Origin: Curvibacter microcysteis
GTDB taxonomy: Bacteria > Pseudomonadota > Gammaproteobacteria > Burkholderiales > Burkholderiaceae_C
Direction of reading: 5' to 3'
DNA length: 64,000 bases
NCBI RefSeq assembly: GCF_028649455.1
Contig: NZ_JAQSIO010000010.1
Location: 1-64,000 of the forward strand
Shown: in pieces, positions 9,397 through 17,379 of the stretch
Layout of the letters: each line of letters starts with the position of its first letter
Numbering within the stretch: the first letter of the stretch is position 1
Notes under the pieces: generated by a model
What the model was told of the DNA's origin: nothing
Seen by the model: the letters and a program-made list of their open reading frames with translations, nothing else
Database searches by the model: none
Made by a program: the position numbers and the translations under genes

Positions 9397-10959
9397 TCAC
9401 TGCGGGCGGGCTGCGGAAGCGTCTGGACGACTGGATGGGCCTCGGCCCGCCAGGGTCGACTGAACCGCGATCAAGCCCTGCTCTGCCGTGCTGCGCGGTG
9501 CGATCGCCACGGTTTGAGGGGTCAATCCGCCGCCCAATGCGCGCCACAGGGCGACCTGGGTGTCGACCGTTCGGGCGGCCAAATCGACACTGGAGCGGCG
9601 CTGGTTGAGCACATTGGATTCGGCGCTGAGCACCTGCAAGTAGGTTCCCAAGCCCGCCTGGTAGCGTTGACGAGCGATGGCATACGCGTCCTCAGCCGCT
9701 TTTCGTGCAGCCTGTTGCTGCGCCTGTTGGCGCAGCAGGGACTCACTCACCAGCAGCTGGTCAGCCACGTCATGCACGGCATCCAGAACGGCGCCGTTGT
9801 AGGCCGTGACAGCGCTGTCCAAGTCAGCGGTCTTGACCTTGAGGTTGGCGCGCAGACGACCGCCTTCAAAAATCGGCAGGCTGATCGCCGGCGCAATGCC
9901 CGCCTGTTCGCTGCTGGACTTGAGCACGTTGGAAAAACCAAAGGCCGACAAACCTGCGTAGGCCTTGAGGTTGATGTTGGGATAGAACTGCGCGCGCGCC
10001 ACGTCGGTGTCCCGCGCCGCCGCCTCGACACGCCAGCGCGCAGCCACCACATCGGCACGCTGGCCAATCAGGTTGACAGGCACCTGGGCTGGGGTTTCGG
10101 CCGACACGGCCTCGGGCAAAACGGGCACCGTCAGGCGCGTGGCCAAGGCAGGCTCCCCCACCAGCGCAGCCAAGGCGTTGCGCGCCAGGCCCGACTGCTC
10201 CTGCAGGGCTTCGATTTGCAAATGGGCCTCGGGCAGGCTGCCCTGGCTTTGACGCAATTCCAATTGCGTGTCCAGCCCGGCCTTCAAGCGAGCCTGCACC
10301 AAGCTCAATATTTCCTCGCGCTGGTGCAAGGTGCGTTGGGCCACGCCGAGTTGCTGGCCCAAGCGGGCCCACTGGAAATAGGTCCGCAGCACCTGACTGG
10401 CCAGCAGCAAACGAGCGGCCTGGGCGTCCGCAGCGGCCGCCTGAACAGCGCCCACGGCAGCGTCGAGCGCCGCGCGGTTCTTGCCAAAGAAGTCCAGTTC
10501 CCATGAGGCCGATGCCTGCAAAGTGCCCATGTTCTCCACACTGCCGGCCAAGGGCTTGGGGTACAAACCATTGGCGGTGTAAAGGTCACGGCTGATGTCC
10601 GCCACCGCGCCCACCTGGGGCAGCAAGGCAGCGCCTGCGCCGCCCGCCAAGGCCTGAGCGCGCTCCAAACGCAAACGGGCCTGCTGAAGGCTCGGGTTAC
10701 CCGACAAGGCTTGGCTCATCAAGGTGTTCAGCTGGGCATCGCCGTACTGCGCCCACCAATCCTGGCGCTGCCAGACAGAAGTCGCCAGGGGCGCTGCATC
10801 GTTCAAAGCCAAGGCAGAGGCCGGGCGCAAGGGGGCCTGGCTCTGGATACCGGAGAAATCAGCGCATGCACTCAAGGCCAGGGAGGCGACCAGAGTCAGC
10901 GCGCCCAGGGAAGAAATGGATCGGCTCCGAGATGGAGCGGGGGAAAGAAACGGGGTCAT
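9397..10959 (-). CDS. Outer-membrane efflux lipoprotein, NodT/OprM family
   Basis: 520 aa TolC-like channel. The start at 10959 gives a lipoprotein signal ending LALSAC (lipobox Cys about residue 32); the ATG overlaps the marR stop as ATGA, showing translational coupling. Two outer-membrane-efflux repeats follow, with WWAQYGDAQLNTLMSQALSGNPSLQQARLR (split here as WWAQYGDAQLN...) at the start of the first and the repeat motif in VNLIGQRADVVAARWRVEAAARD starting the second. It completes the tripartite pump with EmrA and EmrB. The 106-base gap before emrA holds no gene. Confidence 0.92.
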   Translation of the reverse strand: MTPFLSPAPSRSRSISSLGALTLVASLALSACADFSGIQSQAPLRPASALALNDAAPLATSVWQRQDWWAQYGDAQLNTLMSQALSGNPSLQQARLRLERAQALAGGAGAALLPQVGAVADISRDLYTANGLYPKPLAGSVENMGTLQASASWELDFFGKNRAALDAAVGAVQAAAADAQAARLLLASQVLRTYFQWARLGQQLGVAQRTLHQREEILSLVQARLKAGLDTQLELRQSQGSLPEAHLQIEALQEQSGLARNALAALVGEPALATRLTVPVLPEAVSAETPAQVPVNLIGQRADVVAARWRVEAAARDTDVARAQFYPNINLKAYAGLSAFGFSNVLKSSSEQAGIAPAISLPIFEGGRLRANLKVKTADLDSAVTAYNGAVLDAVHDVADQLLVSESLLRQQAQQQAARKAAEDAYAIARQRYQAGLGTYLQVLSAESNVLNQRRSSVDLAARTVDTQVALWRALGGGLTPQTVAIAPRSTAEQGLIAVQSTLAGRGPSSRPDASAARPQ

Positions 10960-11486
10960 GGCTTGCCTTTGGCAGTGCTTGCCTCGGCCTGTGCTTGCAG
11001 GCCTTCGGCATTCTGAAGAATGCGGTCTAGGAAATGACAGAGTTGCTGCCACTCGGCTTCTGAAAACCCGGCCAGAACAGCGTTTTGCATCTCGCTCAAG
11101 ACCTGGGGAATCACCGCTGCGGCCTGCTGACCTTCAGGCGTGAGGGTCAGGTTGACCACCCTGCGGTCAGACACGGAGCGCTCACGACGGCAAAGGCCTT
11201 TGTTCTCCACACGGTCCAGCAAGCGGGTCATGGCCCCGGTATCGAGTTGACAAGCACGAGCCAGTTCAGCCACACCACAACTGCCTTTACCGCCCTGCAG
11301 CTTGATGAGCGGGAGCCACTGCGCGTTGGTCAGGCCATGGGGCTCCATCTTGCGGTCGATTTCCTGGCCCATGAGTCGCACGATGTGGCGCATGGTGTAG
11401 CCGACGCTCATCTGTGTGCCGTAGTCCTCGGCTCGGTAAAAAGCGGAGATTTGGGGCGGATCTGCGTCGGGTGTTTCAGAAGACAT
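10956..11486 (-). CDS. MarR-family transcriptional regulator of the efflux operon
   Basis: 176 aa winged-helix repressor of the EmrR/MprA kind. It has LTNAQWLPLIKLQ (helix 2), CGVAELARACQLDTGAMTRLLDRVENKGL (recognition helix, about 75-105) and the wing with RRERSVSDRRVVNLTLTPEG. It is the first gene of the efflux operon, and its stop overlaps the next start. By analogy it represses its own operon and is released by lipophilic ligands. A matching inverted repeat lies 12 bases upstream of its start codon. Confidence 0.92.
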   Translation of the reverse strand: MSSETPDADPPQISAFYRAEDYGTQMSVGYTMRHIVRLMGQEIDRKMEPHGLTNAQWLPLIKLQGGKGSCGVAELARACQLDTGAMTRLLDRVENKGLCRRERSVSDRRVVNLTLTPEGQQAAAVIPQVLSEMQNAVLAGFSEAEWQQLCHFLDRILQNAEGLQAQAEASTAKGKP

Positions 11487-11498
11487 GCCGGGATATTA

Positions 11499-11512
11499 TT
11501 TGCCTAAGCAAA
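11499..11512. promoter_or_regulatory. Probable MarR operator
   Basis: Inverted repeat TTTGC-CTAA-GCAAA, perfect in both five-base arms, in an AT-rich patch (TATTATTTGCC) just upstream of marR and 115 bases upstream of the divergent ABC exporter. Its size and position fit MarR-family operators. The assignment is inferred from position. Confidence 0.6.
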
Positions 11513-11626
11513 CATTGTCAAGGCTATGATTGCAGGGGCAGACTTGTAAAAGCAGCACAATGCCCCAAGTGCCGGTATCCGCATCGATCCGTCCCGCCTC
11601 CAGCCGACGCCACCCAACCCTTCGCC

Positions 11627-13450
11627 ATGAATTCACCTGCCAAGCCTTCGACTGCCAAAGCGTCACCTCGGTCTCTGTCGGGCTTGCGCCCCTTTCTTCG
11701 GCCCTACCGCTGGCAAATCGGACTGGCACTGCTGTTCTTGCTCCTGGCTGCGGCCTCCACACTGGCCTTTCCGATCGCCTTGCGCAGCCTGATCGACGGC
11801 GGGCTGGTACCTGCACAGCGCGAAGCCCAGGCCCTGGCTCTGGCCGAGCACTTCTTGGCCCTGTTCGGCGTGGCGGCCGCGTTGGCGTTTTTCTCGGCTG
11901 CGCGCTTCTACACCGTCAGTTGGCTGGGAGAGCGCATCACCAGCGACCTGCGCAATGAGGTCTATGCCCATGTGCTCGAACAAAGCCCCACTTTTTTTGA
12001 AACCACCCAGACCGGTGAAGTGCTCTCGCGCCTGACCGCGGACACCACCCTGGTACAGACGGTGGTGGGCTCGTCCTTGAGCATGGGCTTGCGCAACGCG
12101 GTCATGGGCCTGGGCGCCCTGGGTGTGTTGGTATGGACCAACCCACTGGTGATGGGCAAGGTGCTGCTGGTGTTGCTCTTGATCGTGGCCCCCTCGGTCT
12201 GGTTTGGTCGTCGGGTGCGCCGGCTCTCGAGGGCCAGCCAAGACCGGGTGGCCGATGCCAGCGCCGTCGCCGCCGAAGTCCTGAATGCGGTGTCGACTGT
12301 CCAGGCCAACAACGCCACCCAGCGTGAAGCAACCCGATTTGCCCAAGCCACCCAGGCCGCGTTTGATACGGCTGTCCGCCGCAGCCGCGCTCGCTCAGTG
12401 TTGGTGGCCTTTGTCATCATGGCCAGCAGCGCGGCCCTGCTTTGGGGTCTCTATGAGGGCACCCAAGCGGTGATGCAAGGGCGAATGAGTGCCGGCGCCT
12501 TGGGCCAGACGGTGGTCTATGTGCTGATCCTGGCCAGTTCGGCCGCGGTACTGGGTGAGGTGTATGGCGATCTGCTGCGAGCGGCAGGCGCCACTGAGCG
12601 CCTGATGGAGCTGCTTCACAGTCCGCCGACCATTGTGTCGGGCCCGCAAAGCGCTCCGCCCCCCCGCAGCACCCCGCCGGGCGCCGCCATTTCGTTTGAC
12701 AATGTGAACTTCCACTACCCCTCGCGCCCGCAGCAGGCCGCCCTGTCGGACCTGACGCTGCACATCGCTCCGGGCGAGACCGTGGCGCTGGTGGGCAGCA
12801 GCGGTGCAGGCAAATCGACGGTGTTCCAGATCCTGCAACGCTTTTACGATGTCAGCCCGGGTGCGGCGGCTAGCGCAGAAGGCAAAGGCCAGATCCACCT
12901 GGACGGCGTGGCCTTACCAGACTGGAACTTGGACGCCCTGCGCGCCCAAATTGGCATCGTGCCTCAGGAGGCGGTGATCTTCTCCAGTTCAGCGATGGAA
13001 AACATCCGATATGGCCACCCCGAGGCCACGGATGCGGAAGTGATCGCGGCAGCCCAGGAGGCTTTTGCCGATGAATTCATCCGCGCTTTGCCTGAGGGCT
13101 ACAACACCTTTTTGGGTGAACGCGGCGTGCGCCTGAGTGGTGGGCAAAAGCAGCGCATCTCGATCGCCCGCGCCCTGCTGCGGCGCCCTCGCCTGCTGTT
13201 GCTGGATGAGGCCACCAGTGCGCTGGACGCCGAAAGCGAGCGCATGGTGCAGGCGGCCTTGGAAGCCGCCATGCACGGTGGCCGAGAACGGACCACTTTG
13301 GTGATCGCACACCGGCTGTCCACGGTTCAAAAATCAGACCGGATCGTGGTGCTGGAGCACGGTCGCGTGGTCGAGCAAGGCCGACACGAAGAACTCATGG
13401 CGCGAGGCGGCGCTTATGCCCATTTTGCGCAGATGCAATTGCTCAATTGA
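11627..13450 (+). CDS. MsbA-like ABC exporter (fused permease and ATPase)
   Basis: 607 aa half-transporter. Six transmembrane helices (about residues 20-310) with the exporter hallmark FFETTQTGEVLSRLTADTTLVQTVVG are followed by an ATPase domain with Walker A GSSGAGKSTVFQILQRFYD, Q-loop GIVPQEAVIFSSS, signature LSGGQKQRISIARAL, Walker B LLLLDEATSALDAES and a switch His in VIAHRLST. It probably acts as a homodimer exporting a lipid or drug. It is divergent from marR and may share its operator. I chose the ATG at 11627 (MNSPAKPS); the open frame above it is not family-like. Confidence 0.9.
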   Translation: MNSPAKPSTAKASPRSLSGLRPFLRPYRWQIGLALLFLLLAAASTLAFPIALRSLIDGGLVPAQREAQALALAEHFLALFGVAAALAFFSAARFYTVSWLGERITSDLRNEVYAHVLEQSPTFFETTQTGEVLSRLTADTTLVQTVVGSSLSMGLRNAVMGLGALGVLVWTNPLVMGKVLLVLLLIVAPSVWFGRRVRRLSRASQDRVADASAVAAEVLNAVSTVQANNATQREATRFAQATQAAFDTAVRRSRARSVLVAFVIMASSAALLWGLYEGTQAVMQGRMSAGALGQTVVYVLILASSAAVLGEVYGDLLRAAGATERLMELLHSPPTIVSGPQSAPPPRSTPPGAAISFDNVNFHYPSRPQQAALSDLTLHIAPGETVALVGSSGAGKSTVFQILQRFYDVSPGAAASAEGKGQIHLDGVALPDWNLDALRAQIGIVPQEAVIFSSSAMENIRYGHPEATDAEVIAAAQEAFADEFIRALPEGYNTFLGERGVRLSGGQKQRISIARALLRRPRLLLLDEATSALDAESERMVQAALEAAMHGGRERTTLVIAHRLSTVQKSDRIVVLEHGRVVEQGRHEELMARGGAYAHFAQMQLLN

Positions 13451-13529
13451 ATCGGAGCACCAAGAGGACGGGTGCCCCAAAGCACAGACCATGTGCCTTG
13501 CCAGATTCGTGGCATGAGCCCAATGCAGA

Positions 13530-14024
13530 CTACTGCAGCGTTTCTTTGGCGGCGGCTGGCAGGGGCAGCGGCAAAACCGAGATGCCCTCTTCCAGCAAAG
13601 CCGCCGTCTCTTGTGGCGTCGCCTGACCGCGAATGCCGCGTTCAGGCGCTTCGCCCTGGTGAATGCGCCGCGCTTCGTCCGCGAAATCACTGCCCACATC
13701 TTCGGTGTTGCGCACCACCTCACGCGCCAACTGCAACCAAGCTGCCTGAAGGCGATGGCGATCTTGGGCACTCAATCCGGAGGCGTTGGCGCTCTTGGCC
13801 AACTGCGAAGCGGTGTCCGTAGCCGCCGGAGAAACAGGTGCGTCGGCCGGGCGAGGTGCCCCCAAATTCAAGCGGGGTGCTGAAGGCAGCTTGCGAACTT
13901 GAGGATCCTGGCAGATGGGACAAGTCACCAGTCCACGGCTCAACTGACTTTGGAAGTCATCCTCAGAGCCAAACCAGCCTTCGAACCCGTGGCCGCCCTC
14001 GCATTGGAGGTTGAGCACCTTCAT
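13530..14024 (-). CDS. DUF1178 family protein
   Basis: 164 aa cytoplasmic protein of unknown function. The N-terminus is family-typical: MKVLNLQCEGGHGFEGWFGS, then SQLSRGLVTCPICQDPQVRKLPSAPRL, with Cys residues (CEGGH and CPIC) that look like a small zinc-ribbon. The middle is low-complexity (Ala/Pro) and the C-terminal half carries IRGQATPQETAALLEEGI. It follows DUF2818 by 3 bases and is probably the last gene transcribed from the nuo operon. Confidence 0.85.
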   Translation of the reverse strand: MKVLNLQCEGGHGFEGWFGSEDDFQSQLSRGLVTCPICQDPQVRKLPSAPRLNLGAPRPADAPVSPAATDTASQLAKSANASGLSAQDRHRLQAAWLQLAREVVRNTEDVGSDFADEARRIHQGEAPERGIRGQATPQETAALLEEGISVLPLPLPAAAKETLQ

Positions 14025-14027
14025 GGT

Positions 14028-14348
14028 TTAGGCCGGTGACTTGCCAACTGCCCGGTGCTTGAGCAGGTAGCGGTACACGAACCCGGGAAAGGCCAAGGTG
14101 AGGAACAAGGCGCCGGTGATGGCATAGAACTCCCAGCCTTGGGGAGAAATCTGCCCAGCTCGTTGCTCCAGCAGCAAGCCGACACCCCCTGCGAGGCCGT
14201 AAAAAAACAGCAACTCCAAGGCCCGAACGGGCAAGGACTTGGGCCCCCGAAGCGGCACCACCGCCAGCAGGCGGTGGTTGATGAAAGGCAAATTGGCGGC
14301 CACAAGGGCCGCCAAGATGACCAGCCAAATGGCACCAGTCTGGTTCAA
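14028..14348 (-). CDS. DUF2818 small membrane protein
   Basis: 106 aa with three hydrophobic segments (about residues 6-24, 44-62, 74-94) and a basic C-terminus (RYLLKHRAVGKSPA). DUF2818 proteins are known mainly as the gene following nuoN in Burkholderiales, which is the position here (30 bases after nuoN). A role with complex I is suggested by this linkage but is not shown. Confidence 0.83.
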   Translation of the reverse strand: MNQTGAIWLVILAALVAANLPFINHRLLAVVPLRGPKSLPVRALELLFFYGLAGGVGLLLEQRAGQISPQGWEFYAITGALFLTLAFPGFVYRYLLKHRAVGKSPA

Positions 14349-14378
14349 GACGTGTGACCTCGGCGGATCAGCCCGGGC

Positions 14379-15866
14379 TCAAGAGCCCAGGGTGCGCACA
14401 ATGGCGCGAGCACACAGAGCCATCAGGCCGCCGGGCACCAGACCCAGCACCAAGATCAAGCCGGCATTCAGCGAGAGCACGACGCGGACATCGGCAGGCG
14501 CCGACACGGTGGTGGCAGTCAGAGGCTGGTCGAAGTACATCACCTTGACCACACGCAGGTAGTAGAAAGCGCCGATCAAGGACATGATCACAGCAAACAC
14601 CGCCAGAACCAGATAGCCGGTTTCGCCCGTCGTCACCAGCGCTTGCAACACCGACAGCTTGGCGTAGAAGCCCATCAACGGCGGAATACCCGCCATCGAG
14701 AACAAGCACACCGACATCACGGCCGCATAGAACGGGCTGCGTTGGTTCAGGCCTGCCAGGTCGGAGATCTCTTCGCTTTCAAAGCCTTCACGGGCCAGCA
14801 GCAGGATCACACCGAAGGTGGCCAAGGTGGTCAACACATAGGTGACCACATAGAACATGGCCGAGCTGTAGGCATTGGCTGCCGGCAGGGTCGTACCCGC
14901 CACCACACCGGGAATCAGGCCCAGCAACACGAAACCCATTTGCGAGATGGTCGAATAGGCCAGCAGACGTTTGAGGTTGGTTTGCACCACACCGACCAAG
15001 TTACCCACCAGCAGCGAACCCACCGACAGCACCACCAACATTTGCTGCCAGTCAATGGCCAGGGGCAAGAGGCCCTCAACCAACAGGCGAATGGCGATGG
15101 CGAAAGCAGCGAACTTGGGAGCGCCACCAATCATCAGTGTCACAGCAGTCGGGGCACCTTGGTAAACGTCGGGAACCCACATGTGGAAAGGCACCACGCC
15201 CAGCTTGAAGGCCAAGCCAGCGACGATGAACACCAGACCAAACACCAGCACTTGGTGGTTGACTTGACCCGAACCCACGGCCTTGAACACCTGGCCGATG
15301 TCCATCGAACCGGTGGCGCCGTACATCATGGACAGGCCATAGAGCAGGAAACCACTGGCCAAGGCACCCAGCACGAAGTACTTCATGGCGGCCTCAGTCG
15401 AGGTGGCGTGATCGCGGCGAAGCGCAACCAAGGCGTAGCTCGACAGAGTGAGCAGTTCCAGACCCAGGTAAATGATCAGGAAGTTGTTGCCCGAGATCAT
15501 GACGAACATGCCGAGCAGGGCAAACAGGCTCAAGGTGAACAACTCACCGCCACGCAACATGTCGCGGTCGGCCGCATAGGGACGACCATAGACCAGGGTC
15601 ACGAACATGGCCACGGTGGCGAAGCACTTGAGCCAGTTCCCCATGGGGTCGCTGACGATCAAGCCACCAAAACCGTAGAGAGTCTGCTCGCTGTCGGCAT
15701 ACACCGCTTGCATCACGGCCACGACGGCCAGCGTCAGCAAGGTGAGCACGTAGGTCGCCGTGCGGCGGGTACTGGTCACACTGAGGTCGAACAGAGCGAT
15801 CACGCAGGCCATGGCCAGCAAAATCGCCTCCGGATAGGTCGTGACCCAGCTGAGTTTGTCAATCAT
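14379..15866 (-). CDS. nuoN: NADH-quinone oxidoreductase subunit N
   Basis: 495 aa antiporter-like membrane subunit of complex I with about 14 helices. Seen: GLELLTLSSYALVALRR, GLAFKLGVVPFHMWVPDVYQGAP (the conserved channel Lys and the HMWxPD loop) and LLAYSTISQMGFVLLGL. It is one of the proton-pumping modules and the last of the fourteen nuo genes. Confidence 0.97.
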   Translation of the reverse strand: MIDKLSWVTTYPEAILLAMACVIALFDLSVTSTRRTATYVLTLLTLAVVAVMQAVYADSEQTLYGFGGLIVSDPMGNWLKCFATVAMFVTLVYGRPYAADRDMLRGGELFTLSLFALLGMFVMISGNNFLIIYLGLELLTLSSYALVALRRDHATSTEAAMKYFVLGALASGFLLYGLSMMYGATGSMDIGQVFKAVGSGQVNHQVLVFGLVFIVAGLAFKLGVVPFHMWVPDVYQGAPTAVTLMIGGAPKFAAFAIAIRLLVEGLLPLAIDWQQMLVVLSVGSLLVGNLVGVVQTNLKRLLAYSTISQMGFVLLGLIPGVVAGTTLPAANAYSSAMFYVVTYVLTTLATFGVILLLAREGFESEEISDLAGLNQRSPFYAAVMSVCLFSMAGIPPLMGFYAKLSVLQALVTTGETGYLVLAVFAVIMSLIGAFYYLRVVKVMYFDQPLTATTVSAPADVRVVLSLNAGLILVLGLVPGGLMALCARAIVRTLGS

Positions 15867-15890
15867 CTCGTTTCTCTCTGATCAGTCTGG

Positions 15891-17366
15891 TCAGTTCAGC
15901 TTGGACGCTGCCACATGCTGCAGCAGATCGGCCACTGAGGTGTTCATCACATCGGTGAAGGGCTTGGGGTACAGGCCCATGTACAAGACCGCAGCAGCCA
16001 GCAGCGCCATGATCAGGAACTCACGGGCATTGATGTCCTTGAGTTCGCGCACGTCGTCGTTGGTCACCGGGCCGAGGTAAACACGCTTGAACATCCACAG
16101 GGTGTAAGCCGCACCGAAGATCAGCGCCGTGGCGGACAACATGCCCAACCAGAAGTTGGCCTTCACCGCCCCCAGGATCACCATCCATTCGCCCACGAAA
16201 CCAGCGGTACCCGGAAGGCCGCAGTTGGCCATCGAGAACAACAAGGCAAAGGCAGCAAACTTCGGCATGGTGTTGACCACACCGCCATAGCTTGCGATCT
16301 CACGCGAGTGGACGCGGTCGTACAGGACACCAATGCTCAAGAACATGGCGCCGGACACGAAACCGTGCGCAATCATCTGCACCAAACCGCCGGCGACGCC
16401 CAGGTCGTTGAAGATGAAGAAACCCAGGGTCACAAAACCCATGTGGGCCACCGACGAGTAAGCGACCAGCTTCTTCATGTCCTTTTGGACCATGGCAACC
16501 AGGCCGACGTAGATCACAGCCGTCAGCGACAGACCGATGATCAACCAAGCCCATTCACGCGATGCGTCCGGTGCGATGGGCATCGAGAAGCGCAAGAAGC
16601 CATAGGCACCCAGCTTCAGCATGATCGCGGCCAGAACAGCCGAACCACCCGTGGGGGCTTCAACGTGAACGTCGGGCAACCAGGTGTGCACCGGCCACAT
16701 CGGGACCTTGACAGCGAATGCCGCGAAGAACGCGAAGAACAGCAGCGTCTGAGCAGTGCTGCTCAGGGGCAGCTTGTGCCAGGTCAGGATGTCGAAACTA
16801 CCGCCCGAGGCGCTGTACAGATAGATCAAAGCGACCAAGGTCAGCAGCGAGCCCATCAAGGTGTACAGGAAGAACTTGAAAGCCGCGTAGATCTTGTTCG
16901 GGCCACCCCAGATACCGATGATCAGGTACATCGGGATCAGTGTGGCTTCGAAGAACACGTAAAACAACATGCCATCGAGTGCGGTGAAGACACCGATCAT
17001 CAAACCGCTAAGGATCAGGAAGGCGCCCATGTACTGGTTGACGCGTTCGGTGATGACTTCCCAGCCAGCGATCACGACGATCAAGGTGATGAAAGCCGTC
17101 AGCGGCACGAACCAGAACGAGATACCGTCCAAGCCCAGGTGGTAGTGGATGTTGAAACGCTCGATCCACGAGACGTTTTCAACAAACTGCATGGCGGAGG
17201 TTCCGAGCTGGAAGCCCTCATACAGCGGCCAAGTGACCAAGAGACTGGCCAAGGCGCCAATCAAAGCGACCCAACGGACCGCCTTGGCATGTTCATCCCG
17301 GCCCAAGGCCAGCAGCACGACACCAAAAACAATCGGTGTCCAGATTGCAAGACTCAACAAACCCAT
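15891..17366 (-). CDS. nuoM: NADH-quinone oxidoreductase subunit M
   Basis: 491 aa antiporter-like membrane subunit. Family motifs include YHLGLDGISFWFVPLTAF, FFEATLIPMYLIIGIWGG (the conserved intramembrane Glu), AFAVKVPMWPVHTWLPDVHVEAPTGG (split as VKVPMWPVHTWLPD) and LVAYSSVAHMGFVTLG. It lies between nuoL and nuoN and pumps protons in the distal membrane arm. Confidence 0.97.
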   Translation of the reverse strand: MGLLSLAIWTPIVFGVVLLALGRDEHAKAVRWVALIGALASLLVTWPLYEGFQLGTSAMQFVENVSWIERFNIHYHLGLDGISFWFVPLTAFITLIVVIAGWEVITERVNQYMGAFLILSGLMIGVFTALDGMLFYVFFEATLIPMYLIIGIWGGPNKIYAAFKFFLYTLMGSLLTLVALIYLYSASGGSFDILTWHKLPLSSTAQTLLFFAFFAAFAVKVPMWPVHTWLPDVHVEAPTGGSAVLAAIMLKLGAYGFLRFSMPIAPDASREWAWLIIGLSLTAVIYVGLVAMVQKDMKKLVAYSSVAHMGFVTLGFFIFNDLGVAGGLVQMIAHGFVSGAMFLSIGVLYDRVHSREIASYGGVVNTMPKFAAFALLFSMANCGLPGTAGFVGEWMVILGAVKANFWLGMLSATALIFGAAYTLWMFKRVYLGPVTNDDVRELKDINAREFLIMALLAAAVLYMGLYPKPFTDVMNTSVADLLQHVAASKLN

Positions 17367-17379
17367 TTTTGTTTTTCTC

